From Phialocephala subalpina (Eukaryota > Ascomycota > Leotiomycetes > Helotiales > Mollisiaceae): DNA of 64,000 nucleotides. The first letter of the stretch is position 1. The number at the start of each line of letters is the position of its first letter. The stretch is from positions 68,997-132,996 of the forward strand of contig FJOG01000051.1 of NCBI GenBank assembly GCA_900073065.1, in the 5' to 3' direction. Under the pieces are notes generated by a model. It searched no databases and was not told the DNA's origin. It was given only the letters and a program-made list of their open reading frames with translations. This document shows, one piece after another, positions 23,673 through 34,633 of this stretch. Made by a program: the position numbers and the translations under genes.

Positions 23673-25253
23673 TCAAGATAAATCGTCCTTCTTGATATCG
23701 AGAACTTCAACTCTCTCCAGATCTTTGATCTCGTTGGCACTGCCCTCCAACACTTGTAGATCTCTCTTCTTCTCCCGATTATGGAGCATCATAATTAGGA
23801 GGACAAGACCAATCTGAACAAAGTTGTTGGCCATGACCCAGTACCAACCGAACTTGAACCGTGGCGCTGATGGAGTCGGGAAAGTAACGATGTTGAGGCC
23901 AGCCAAGAGAGCTTGACCAATGGCGTTCATGGAAGCAATCGTAACTGCTCTCTCTTCTGCAGATTTGTAGGTGACCGTGGATGCCCAACCCATGAAGAGA
24001 GGGTTGAGACCTCCTCCAAGCCCAGCGATGTAGAATGAAAAGAACTTGAGCCCGACCGGAATGTCCCAAACAGCCATGCAGATTGAGCCGAAGGTCATGG
24101 ACCCACAAATAAAGAGGGAGGGGAGCCAGTGCTTGCCACTTGCGTCAGCCCAGTAACAGCCGACCAATGCTGCGACGATCGATAACGCAGATTGTCCAGT
24201 CGGGTAGTTGTTGATCTGGCTGATGCTGTAGATGTCCCTTGTGCGCCTTGAGGTAGAGGTTGAAAGGTGACCCATTCGTGATCATGGATTGATTGAAGAC
24301 GTAGTACAGCGCCACGAAAGCGAACCAATGCCAGTTCTTGAATATTTTTGTAAAAGCTTGGCCATTGAGCTTGACTGCTGGGGCCTCTGCGCCATCTTGA
24401 TTGAGTCGCCTGCGAGCAAGTGCCACTTCGTCCGCAGTCAGGATCCAGGATGGTTTCGAAGAGTCAGGTCGAGCGGGAAAGACTATGGCTCCGAAAATTG
24501 ACACTGGGAGGGTGATGCAGCCGCAGACGATGAAAAGCCATCTCCATCCAGCAAGACCATTGACTCCGTTGAGATTCGTGTAGGTGGCAGATTCAAGGTA
24601 GCCCGCAAACATCTAGCAAAGTCAGGAACTAGGATTATGAAGTATCTGAGCTTTGCACTTACCGTGCCCAGAGGGCCAGCTACATAGAACAAGCTCAGTC
24701 TCCGAGAGACTTCAGATCGTTTGTACCAACAGCCAATACAATATATTACGCCTGGATATGCAACGCATTCGAAGATACCACTGAAGAATCTGAGGATGTA
24801 CACATGCTGGACAGTTTTGACGTAGGCAGTAAGCAGTGTCAAGATACCCCAGACGAGTTCGAAGGCCGGGATCAGGATGTTTGGTCTGGGAGATTTGTTA
24901 GCAAACATCTTGAGCAGGCCTGAATTGACTCACCGAACTCTCGTCAAAAGAATATTAGACGGAATCATAGCCGCGCAATATCCAGCTTGGAAAACACCAG
25001 TGGTATACTGGAGGTCGTTCCCCTCCATTCCAGTGTCCTCCTTCATGCCACTGACGTATGCATTCTGAAAAGCTTGAAGATCCAAGAACTTCGTAAAGAA
25101 GGTCAGACAACCAAATGTAAGGATGATGAAGTCCAACTTTCGGAGCAAAGTCTTTTCTTCTCTCGAGGTCTCCTTCTCGTACCACCTCCATTTATCGTAC
25201 CACTTCTCTGCACCTGGTTGCTCGACCATTCGGGAGTTGATAGAAGTCGCCAT
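23673..25253 (-). CDS. MFS transporter, allantoate-permease family, with a 1-nt frameshift
   Basis: Anion:cation symporter-type MFS (Dal5/Tna1/Liz1 group), a likely plasma-membrane importer of an organic acid or vitamin-like compound. Start MATSINSRMVEQPGAEKWYD at 25253. Helix landmarks: LDFIILTFGCLTFFTKFLD, GYCAAMIPSNILLTRVR, LRFFSGIFECVAYPGVIYC, WYKRSE, GWRWLFIVCG, YYVFNQSMITNGSPFNLYL. At 24236-24238 the minus strand reads GGG, where GG would continue the conserved frame from LYLKAHK into IYSISQINNYPTGQ. The extra base sends the upstream frame to an early stop. The downstream frame is otherwise intact to the end (LDIKKDDLS). A splice explanation would remove conserved residues. Either a real loss-of-function allele or a sequencing error in a homopolymer. 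Confidence 0.8.
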
Positions 25254-26111
25254 TACGGTCGCGATGGCGTGTGTAGGGTGCGAGGAGCAGTGGAGACTGT
25301 CGACGCTGGATATCCGAATTCGCAGAAAAACTTCAAACCTCGAGACGGCAGGTGGAGTGAGAGAGGAATGGGAAGATTTGCGTCCTCCTTTATACAGCCT
25401 TCGGGCGATGCACGAGGACAAGTGCAGCTCCCAAAATTCTTATCAGCGAGCCTCCGAGACTATCTCTGTCAGCTAATGGTGAGTAAGGTATTAGACACAG
25501 TCTCCGCACCGAATAACATCTCGCTCAGGCAAACTGTCTCCTTTCCGTCTTCCCCACACGCCAAGGACACACAGTGTTGTTGATGGAAGGTTCCTCAAAA
25601 AACTCCGCGCTAAATGGTGGAGCAGCTTTTTTCATCCTTGGCTGTCTCGCTTACGCCCCTGAACATCCCTGAACATCTGATAACCTCCACATTTTAGTGC
25701 CTAATGTTGTCCACTAGCAACCGCCATTCCAAACAACGATCCGACAGCTGCAATACTCGTCATGATATGGGAAAGGTGCATGTTGGTTCGGGATCATGAA
25801 CGCGAGCCATCTTTTGAGGTGGAGTGCCCCAGAAAATCAGGGTCATCGGCATCTTATCGGTGAGAGTGGTGGTTGGTAGTGGAGCTTTGAGTTCCCAATC
25901 CACCGTTGATCGTTGGGAGTGAGTGCTCAGCAGCAGCATTGCCATGCCCCGCGATGTGTTGCGGGCAGGGCATCGTTCGATACTCCCCCAGATCAGATCA
26001 CCTATCTTTAGTGAAGGTGAGACATCAACAGATTTAAAGGAGGATATCAGCATTGTTCTGTCGAAAACAGAGAACACTTCGCAATAACACCACCACCCTA
26101 AACAGCTCATC
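25254..26111. promoter_or_regulatory. Divergent promoter, MFS / 2OG oxygenase
   Basis: 858 bp between divergent starts. No additional coding region recognised. Control sites are not definable by eye. Confidence 0.4.
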
Positions 26112-27236
26112 ATGCCTTCAGCAACAACCATCCCAATCCCCAAGTTCACCCCATGCGCTCCAACAAAGGAGAAGCTGGACTATGTTGACCTAATCAACAT
26201 CGATCTCTCCAAGTTCGACGACCCAGAGACACGAAAAGACCTCGCCAAAGAACTTCTGGACGGCGTCACCAAGCATGGTTTCCTCACGATCTCTAATCAC
26301 GGAATCTCCCAAGAGCTCTACGAATCACAAGTCAGCCTTGCTCATGCAGTCATGACTCTGCCTCCAGACGAGAAAGCACCATACGAGGCAACGCCAGAAG
26401 AAGACGCTCGAGGCAGGTACGTCGGGTTCAAACCTGCCGGCCAACTCGGTATCAAGGGCGGTTTCCACAAGACGCTCGACCACTACAACATTTTGACTTA
26501 CGATCCCGAGAACCATCAACATCCGCCCATCCTCCGCCCTCACATGGGTGAAGTGAACGAGCTCATCAGCTTCATCCGCTCGAACATCCTCCGGAAGCTC
26601 TTGGCTCTCGTAGCGATGATCCTCGAAGTCCCTGAAGAGAAACTCGCTGCTACTCATGCGTTTGGAAAAGAATCGACGGAGTACCTGAGGTACATGATCT
26701 ACAACCCTCGCAGCAGCGACGATAACCAGAAATACCGGGACTTGTACCTCGCTGGGCACACCGACTGGGGAACCTTCACACTCCTCTTCTCCCAGCCGAT
26801 CTCTGCTCTGCAGATCCTTTCATCTTCAGGAGAATGGAAGTGGGTCCAATACCTCCCCAACTCGCTCGTCGTCAATGTCGGAGAAGCACTCGAGCTCATG
26901 ACAGGAGGACTCTTCAAAGCCACCATCCATCGAGTGATCAAACCACCCGCAGACCAAGAACGAGAGAAGCGAATCGGTGTCATTTACTTTACTCGTCCAA
27001 TCGATGAGGTCATGTTGCAGCCGATTGACAGCCCGTTGTTGAAGAGATTGGGGATTGACAAGCCGCTTGATGAAAAGGTGTATAATATGGCGGATTATTT
27101 GAATGCGAGGAAGCATGGGTATAAGAGGTTGGATTTTGATCATGATAGGCCGAGACAGGATGGGTATCATGCTGATCCTTTTCATGGGAAGTACACTGAC
27201 CCAGAGGGCTTCAAAGCTCTTGGTGTAGAGAACTGA
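26112..27236 (+). CDS. 2-oxoglutarate/Fe(II)-dependent oxygenase
   Basis: Intronless gene for a 374-residue cytosolic dioxygenase of the isopenicillin-N-synthase fold, coupling 2-oxoglutarate decarboxylation to substrate oxidation. The N-terminal DIOX_N region includes GVTKHGFLTISNHGI. The iron triad is visible: HxD in GHTDWGTFTLLF, the distal His in ATIHRVIKPP, and the 2OG-binding Arg in REKRIGVIYFTRP. The C-terminus has a long tail ending EGFKALGVEN. Length and architecture are normal. The G+C-rich third positions and absence of introns differ from the intron-rich neighbours. It lies between two allantoate-permease-type MFS genes. Comparable oxygenases occur in fungal nicotinate-derivative catabolic clusters and in secondary metabolism; which applies is unknown. 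Confidence 0.92.
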   Translation: MPSATTIPIPKFTPCAPTKEKLDYVDLINIDLSKFDDPETRKDLAKELLDGVTKHGFLTISNHGISQELYESQVSLAHAVMTLPPDEKAPYEATPEEDARGRYVGFKPAGQLGIKGGFHKTLDHYNILTYDPENHQHPPILRPHMGEVNELISFIRSNILRKLLALVAMILEVPEEKLAATHAFGKESTEYLRYMIYNPRSSDDNQKYRDLYLAGHTDWGTFTLLFSQPISALQILSSSGEWKWVQYLPNSLVVNVGEALELMTGGLFKATIHRVIKPPADQEREKRIGVIYFTRPIDEVMLQPIDSPLLKRLGIDKPLDEKVYNMADYLNARKHGYKRLDFDHDRPRQDGYHADPFHGKYTDPEGFKALGVEN

Positions 27237-27456
27237 GAGGTGAAGGTAGTAGCTATAGACTTCGAAAACAAACTACTTTCTTCCAATCGCTTCCAGTGCT
27301 CTCAATCCCCCAGTGACGTTGAGACTTTCTTCTGCTTACTTTGTCTAAGCAAACTTTGTTGTGTTTGGGAATCCAGTCTGGCGAAGCCTACTCGAATCTT
27401 TCATGAGGGCTTGGAGATTGAAAACTCTGACTGCTTCCGCCAACTGCAAACATCCA

Positions 27457-29574
27457 CTAGTGTGCAAATCTGAAGTCAAGTCTCTTAGCTCCTTCATCCT
27501 TCGTCGTCGCAGCGTAATTGACTTTCTCCTCAGCAGACATAGCATTCCAAATCCTGTCCCTGCTTCGGTTTCGCATGATGTAGTATAATTTGGCAAGATA
27601 AAACATCAAAATATTGAAGCAGCAAATGCCTAGAAGAATCTTGTTGCCACGGCGATCTGTTTACATGTTAGTGAGTGTCTCCCATAAGTCAGCTCATCTT
27701 GCCGAGACTCACAGAGTGGCTTATCATCCTCTCTATAGATGTTGGTAGCAACAATGTTCCCAGCCTGCACAAACATGTTGTACAACGCTGCCGAGACTGC
27801 GCGTGTGCGGACCGTGTTCGAGTTCTTGGAATTCCATGCTACCAGTATTGCATGACAGTATGGATAGGAAAGAAGTCCAGTGAGTAATGTGTAGCGGATC
27901 CATAGGTTTGCATCCGGGCTCAAAGTCACGAGGCCGACGAGCCAGGGGAAGATCCAGATATTGGAGCTCGAGGAGACGATGGAGCGTTCTTTGAAGTATT
28001 GGCTAACTTTGGTAATAATGAGGAGCTGCATGCATTAGTGGCAATCCGAGGTGAAGCGAAGGGCCTTACATTGACGAGGAAAAAGAATTGACCTGGGATT
28101 GCTAGGAGATTTGCGTTGAAGGTGCTGAAGCCTAGCTCTCGAAGGATGAAACTGAGGTAGGTACCAGGAGGATTTGGCGGAATGTAGGCAGTGAGCCCTA
28201 TCTGACAATTGATTAGCATGTGCCACAGAAATCCAAAAGATGCCTTGCCAGGTACGTTGGCCAGAGATCAAAGTCACTGAATGACTTGATGAGCCCAGTG
28301 AGACCAACAGCCTGCCGATTGTTCATATCGCCCTTAGAAGGGTCGTCTCTCAGTAGTCGGTTCACCATGATGAGCTCCTCTCGTTCCGTGAACCATCCCT
28401 TCTTGCCTCTTCCTCGACCTTTGGTTTGGCATGGACTTGGTGGCATCATGATCCAGCTTGCAATGCCGATGCAGCCGGTTATGACACCTTCGATGAGAAA
28501 TCTGGAACATGTCAATGTCCCGAGAGAGAGGGGTCAATGAAGATTGTAGATCTTACAGCCATTGCCATCCAGACCAACCATGTATGCCACGCATTTGTAA
28601 CACTCCAGCAGCGACGAGGGATCCCAGACTGGCATCTATCAGCAAGAATCATCGCAAAGATGAGGTCGTCTCACATATTGCAAGAACTCAGGACCGTCCA
28701 GAACCATGCCAGGCGAGTCGGTAATTCATTACTCTTGTACCAGTATGTCAAGTACAGGACGGTATCGGGCTGCGATATATTAGTTTCGAATCCTACAATC
28801 ACGAAGTCCGCTTACGATGAAACCTCCCATCAGCAACCCCAATAAACATCGACAGACATAATACCCCGCCTTATTGCTCAAACCTGCCTGCGAAGCTGCA
28901 ATGATCGACCAAGCAACAATGATAAATGGAATCCAGCTTGAAGAGGTCAGCAAGGACATTCACGTAGTAGGTAGTGGGCAACACTGACATGTCAGGTCCA
29001 AGTTTTTTGGAAATAAGTCCAGATGGAAGTTCCGCTGCCAGGAAAGAGACGAGAAAGATCGTTTGGCCATAATTGAAGTCGTTCGTGTTCATCCCGAGCT
29101 CAGGAAGCATCTTATCTGTGATCGCTTGACAGTGTTAGTCGTCAATCCAGCCTTGTGTAAAGGGTCCAGAGTGACCTCGGTTGATGTTCCTTCGATTCAA
29201 ATCCAACGCCATGAACATGGCCCACGCCCATGTAATGATACGCAAATCAATCTTCAATTCGTCAGATAAATTACAATTTACCAGAGGTTGTGGTACTTTC
29301 AAACCTTTCGTCGCAACTTCTTTTCCTCCTCAGCACTCCACGTCAGCGTAGGGTCGAAGCGATGACGGCCCTCATAGCGAGCTTTCTCGTACACACCCCT
29401 CCAATACTCTGCGACCTGTTCATTCGCAAAGATATTGTCAGATGTAGATCCGTACTCGGGATCCAGCTTCTCTGCATCGCCACTGCCGATAGATTCGCTC
29501 GCAAGTTCAGATGCGGGGAAATTGCTATCTGAAACTCCTTTCTCTTCCAGGACTTTGGAATCTGGAGAAGCCAT
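27457..29574 (-). CDS. MFS transporter, allantoate/pantothenate-permease family
   Basis: Second importer-type MFS of the Dal5/Liz1 group, convergent with the 2OG oxygenase. Start MASPDSKVLEEKGVSDSNFP at 29574. An acidic N-terminal tail is followed by ITWAWAMF-like, YGQTIFLVSFLAAELPSGLI, WIPFIIVAWSIIAASQAGLS, LTYWYKSNELPTRLAWFW, GWSGWQWL, SFSDFDLWPTYL, IGLTAYIPPNPPGTYLSF and LVGLVTLSPDANLW. The tail reads WNAMSAEEKVNYAATTKDEG and ends at 27457. The join between LWPTYL and IGLTAYIPP is best made with a 47-nt GC-AG intron (28202-28248) containing the branch-site-like GCTAATC; this keeps the frame and the conserved helix. The gene appears intact, unlike the MFS gene at 23673-25253. Confidence 0.85.
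28202..28248 (-). other. Probable GC-AG intron in the MFS gene
   Basis: The minus-strand sequence is CTG followed by GCAAGG at the donor, GCTAATC as branch site, and TTGTCAG at the acceptor. Removal joins LWPTYL to IGLTAYIPP in frame. The competing GT just upstream gives a stop. Confidence 0.7.
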
Positions 29575-30863
29575 TGTAGAACGAAAGCAAGCAAAATCAA
29601 AGAAAATGTGTGAAATCTGCACCAATTTCGAGTGCTGGTATTACAGGACATGTCTTCTTATATCTTTGCGATGGAAGACAGAATCCGCGCAGCCAAGAAG
29701 AGCCATAGGATTGACAAGAGAAACGTTCCATGCCTCTTTGCAATGCCAATTCGTGGCTCACGTCTTGGTTCTTGGTGTTCTTGGTATTGTTCGATATCTT
29801 GGTTGAGTTAGGTGTTCATAAGGAAGTTCGACGTCCATAAAGTTTGTCGGGAATTGACTAGATCACCGCCAAGCTATCACATCATCTTGAGAATAAATGT
29901 CGAATCGACCCGCTCCATATCACTCCGCTTCTCCAAGAAACACACAATACAGATTTCACGTCATTGGTTGTAGATAAGGACGTGAATTTGCTTTGGGAAT
30001 CATGGACCGAGCTGCAGCTCTTGGTCAAAATATTCCATCGTTCTGGATCATGGGCATAGCGCCGAAGCGGTCTGGATATCAAAATTTGATGTTTGGTATT
30101 CGGATTCGTTGGCGAATTGGGTCTTTTCCGGCACCAAGGAAATATTCCTGCCATAATGTCGTAAGAGATCCTCCCCTTTTCCTTCTAATTAGTTTGCGTT
30201 GGACCGATTCCTCTCCTTTCATCTGAACTCTTGATCGAGCTCAAGGCGTGTATCATCTTTGAGCTTCAATGTCTTGCCATTCGTCTGTGCTGTCCCTATG
30301 CACCCCTTCCTGAGCCGCATCGAAGTCCCGAATGCTTTGAAGATCAGCCACGCTCAATTGATCAAATCCTCCCTCTTCTTCAACAGCTTGGATCTCCTCC
30401 ACCTCTGCTGCTCGGTCGTCGACAGCCTGAGCAACCTGAGCACAAGGCAGTAGGCTTGAGCATGTATCGAAAACCCATTTCAACACCCAAAGGGGCGCAA
30501 CACAGCGGGAACAAGGCGTTGTAGAATCAGTGTTAGATTGACTAAAGAGCTAAGATCTTACGGTGGGAGCGAGAGGTTATACCCTCTCGCATGTCCACGT
30601 GACGCGCTGGTCTAATACTGACTAGCTTCACCGACCTCCGGATCTGCACTGATCGTTCAACATTGTCAGCATTAGGCAGCAATCCAATACTGGGATCTTC
30701 CAAGGCTGCGTGGTGCAATTTGCACTCCTCGGATGCTCATCGATTTCCTATTATTAATGAGTATTTCAATTATATTCTTCTATTGCTTTGCTTTTATGGT
30801 AATTATACTTTTCTTCTCAATTTCAATTAGCGTTTCGCACTTCCTGTTCTTAGTATAAACACC
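29575..30863. other. Intergenic, no confident gene
   Basis: A minus-strand open frame at 30253-30486 encodes a short acidic, Glu/Ala-rich peptide of unknown nature. Its first codon is not a clear ATG in good context. No other coding signal, RNA gene or repeat recognised. Confidence 0.4.
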
Positions 30864-33642
30864 ATGGGTGCAGTTCCTTCCGAATCGGAGCCCCGCGCTT
30901 CCTACGGCCCCGCAATCGAAAATCACTCTCCCGACACGCACACGCCAACAGAGAATGAATGCATCGAGCCAGAAGCTTCTCAAAATGAAATCATGCGCTC
31001 AAACGCAGAAAGCCGGACAAATGTCCCAAATATCCCAGCTAACAAGCCTATCTCCCTGTCCTTACTCCGCTCCTTGTACCCAATATATCCAGATTCCGAA
31101 CTGGAGGGATTGAAAGAGCAACTCGACATCGTTACCTCGATCAATAGCCAGGTTCGCATCTCTGCCCCTCATGTGAACCATGTCATGAATGAAACACTAA
31201 AGTCATGAACAGATAGCGATTACTAAGTTCTTTAGCGGGGATACTAGGGACTTGATAAAGATGTTTGTTAAGACAGAACTTGACAGCGACGCGAGCGAGG
31301 AAGAGATAGAGAAAAAGTTCGAGGAAGCGGTGAAGAGGGGGATGAACTTTAAGTTTATTAGCGCTGATGAGGAGGAGGATAAGAGAAAGATGGCCACGAT
31401 GAACTTATACTCGTCGTGGAACCTTCCCATTAATTTTGAGAGGATGTCGAGAGGGAGCGAGAAGACGCCTGAAGCTGAAGAAGGGTCTCTGGCTGATTAT
31501 CTGCCTCCTGAAGACTTCGTCTACCATCCACTCGGTCCTCGGGCTATCCGCCTCCTCCGCCTGACCGAGAGACCACCACGAGCTCCTAAGGGATGTTTAG
31601 CTCTTTCCGTAAAAACCTTCACCTTGGACGAAGCACCTCCCTTCACAGCCGTCTCCTACACCTGGGGCGATCCCACACCTCTCGCTGAAATTCGATTAAA
31701 CGGAAAACACACGACTATAACCCAAAGTCTCGACTATGCGCTTAAACGTATCCTAACCTGGAAATCTAATCTCTACCTTTGGGCCGATGGTCTCTGCATC
31801 AACCAACAAGACATCTCTGAGCGCAACACGCAAGTGCGATTAATGGGTGACATCTACAGCCGCGCAGAATACACGGCTGCATATCTTGGCGAACCCCCCA
31901 AAGCTGACATCGAGAGAGTACGAAGTGTCGGGCCAGACCATGTTGCGTTTGCATTGATGGAGATGTTGTGTCGGATATGGGCGTACAGTCCAGATCAAGA
32001 TCATGAACGTCGGTCAGACCTGGAATGGAACGCGTTGAAAATACCTGATGGAAAATCTGGCTTGGCGGAATGGGTTTGCTTGCTGTGTCTTTGCTCGCAG
32101 CCTTGGTTCTCGCGAAGCTGGGTGCTGCAGGAAGTGGTGCTTGCGAAGGTGGTGGTGGTTCTTTATGGCGAGGCGGTCAATAATCTGGACTGTTTGGTGG
32201 GGTTCTGGGATCTTGCCACGAGGCATGAGTTGCCGCCCGCTCTGCAGTATGGGCCAATTGCAGATTGGAAGACTTGCTTGAAGAACTCGAATCAATTAAA
32301 CGTTTTTGGGGAGTTACGGAGGTTGAGGGAAAGCAGCAAATATATTGACGCGGTTCCAGGTGCTATTGCGAGCCAGCATATACCCAGGGATGACTTCGAC
32401 CTTCCTGGCCAAGGATTCCGCAATCTTCCTCTAGTGCTTCATTCATCTTCTGATCACAAGGAGAAGCTTCTGGACCTTTTGATCAGAAACCGAGCTGCGG
32501 GCGCCACTGATGCCAGAGACAAGGTGTACTCCTTGCTTTCACTAGCAAGTGACGTGAGCGAGTTGCGTATACTACCCAACTACTCTCAGGAGAACTCGAC
32601 AGCCAAAGTGTATCGCGATGTTGCATGCGCATATATACAAAAGGGCGACGGGGTCAAACTCCTGCATCATGCTGGCCTGCCTCGGAACATCGCAAATCTC
32701 CCGTCTTGGGTTCCCGACTGGTCCCTCAAATCGAGAGTGTCATTAGACCTTTCGCTTTACCATTGCACGAAGAGAACACATCCAATGCTACGTCTTATAG
32801 GAGGAACGAACCTGCTCATTATTCGAGGTGCAGTGGTTGATGCTCTCGCCATCGCTGCTCGTCGAGTGAAGTTCCGAAGGTCCTTCGAATTCGGCCATGC
32901 ATTCGAAGAAACTGGGAACTTCTCCTCGGATAGAGATAGCGTGTATGAAGCACCGCTCGAACCGATGAAAAGTCGGGAGGAGCTCTTCATAACCATTGTA
33001 TCGGCAGCAGAGTGCTGGGCGGCCAACCTCAAATCTTATCCTACGGGCGAGAAATTGGAAGATGTAGTGTGGAGGACCTTCATGGCTAACAGAGGCTGGA
33101 TCAAAATCGAAGAGCCTGAAAAAGACAGGATTGCTTTTGAGGCATATAAGAAACTTCGAGGTCCGCTGTTTCCTTCATATCCTCCACCACCTCCACATCT
33201 CGATTCTTCACAAGAAGAATTGCTTAAACAGCAGATGTGGCCTTTTCAGGCAAGAGTCCTTGAAGCAAATCAAGGATACCGGTTTGGCGTCACTGCTTGT
33301 GGCCACATGGGGTTGTTTCCCAATGAATCTAAGAACGACGACCTGATCTTCATTATACCTGGTGCTAGCACGCCATTTATCATACGTCCAGACCCCAATG
33401 GGACTTGCTTTACATTGGTCGGCGATTGTTATGTGCATGGAATGATGAATGGAGAGCTCCTGGTCCCATGTCGAGCTGATGACCACGCAAAGGTCGAGGA
33501 TGAGGACGGAAGACATTATAAGATCCGACTTCGACCCTGGTCAGATCTTCCCATACTGACAGTAAAGAAAGCTATCCTCAGGAGGTACTTCGATCCAGAT
33601 TCGAAACGTTTTGCGGATATTCGAGATCTCCGCATCCGGTAG
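30864..33642 (+). CDS. HET-domain protein (905 residues)
   Basis: Heterokaryon-incompatibility-type protein; such proteins trigger programmed cell death after non-self recognition, although many have unknown roles. Exon 1 (30864-31151) encodes a disordered, Ser/Pro/Glu-rich N-terminus. A 61-nt intron follows with a weak donor (GTTCGC). Exon 2 is 31213-33642; the two exons total 906 codons including the stop. The HET core is seen as FTAVSYTWGDPT, LYLWADGLCINQQDISERN and LMGDIYSRA, then WSRSWVLQEVVL-like residues (PWFSRSWVLQEVVLAKV). The C-terminal half includes DPNGTCFTLVGDCYVHGMMN, typical for the tail of this family. It is intact and lies next to a repeat-rich island, a common setting for HET genes. 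Confidence 0.93.
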
Positions 33643-34633
33643 CTGAAAGTGCCTTTGCTCATAACAAGTGATATAAGCCCTCTACTTGAATGACTGATTC
33701 ATACTTCGTTGTCTTAGATAGTAACTCCTAGCATAACGTAGCTTACTTCCATGAGGATCCATTTTGGAATCCTATGTGGCCTGTTTGAGTCCCCTAAGGA
33801 TAGTCTTTAAAACTTGACAAAAATATAGTAGGGTTACTAGCCCTCATGAAGTATTATCGATTGCAGGATTGGGAGATGAAAACGTGAAGGAGTAGTGAGC
33901 ACTGCTCAGGATGCTCAGGCTGCTCAGGTGAGCTGGGCGAGGAAAGGGTGAACCGAGGGTGATTAGCGCCTGAGTAGAAGCGGCCAGCTTACTAACCGAC
34001 CTTGGGAGAAAGAGAAAAAAGTTGTGTTCAACCACCACGAAAGTCAGACTCTAATCTCATCCTCGCTAGTTCCGTTTTAGTCTTTAGACGTGAGCAGCGG
34101 CTGCTTTAACCTGAGCTGATAGTGAGCAGAGCCTGAGCAGAGCCTGAGCACGCCCTGAGCGCACCCTGAGCCTGCGCACCGTAATATAGAACCCACTTTG
34201 GCCTCCTGTGTGCCCCGGCTACATTTTCCTTGCCTAATTTTGCCCGGGAATCCGTTTCGGCTCCCTTAAAGGGTTTCTGCTGGAGCAATGGTCGCGTGAA
34301 GGGCCAGTATAGATAGCCAGCATCCCTTAATGCGAGCGGTACTACACAACCATGTGGAGATGTTAGACGTCTTGCTTAAACGACTCGTGAGATTTAAGCT
34401 ATAGTACTATTACTCGGGAAACGTGTTACACATAGTGTTATTAAGCAGACCTTTTACTTCTAGCCATCTCATTTATTATTAGGACTACGTCCCGTGCACA
34501 AATAATTAGGGCGCAATTCGGTGATTTCAGTATATCACCCCCATAGAATATATTGACTGATGCTAGATTCCGCCGCTTTAGTGCTGTTAATTTTCCCAGC
34601 TCTCTAAAAAGTTCGATCAGTCTATACTTCGCG
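33643..34633. other. Intergenic region with GCTCAGG-rich repeat
   Basis: No gene recognised. Its centre (33895-34170) is a short-period GCTCAGG/CCTGAGC repeat related to a second copy near 41140. The rest is AT-rich with no recognisable feature. Confidence 0.5.
33895..34170. repeat. GCTCAGG/CCTGAGC-rich dispersed repeat, copy 1
   Basis: Tandem variants of GCTCAGG (33903-33935) and CCTGAGC (34120-34170) flank a stretch reading TGAGTAGAAGCGGCCAGCTTACTAAC and then TTCAACCACCAC. A diverged copy of the same order and orientation occurs at 41140-41315. It resembles the terminal or subterminal part of an uncharacterised repeat. Confidence 0.6.

Noticed and set aside
26325..27185. Minus-strand frames within the 2OG oxygenase gene
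   Set aside because: Shadow frames caused by the high G+C third positions of the real gene.
266..29574. Classical secondary-metabolite cluster with a PKS, NRPS or terpene cyclase
   Set aside because: No ketosynthase, adenylation or terpene-cyclase motif was found in any frame of this interval; only tailoring-type enzymes are present.
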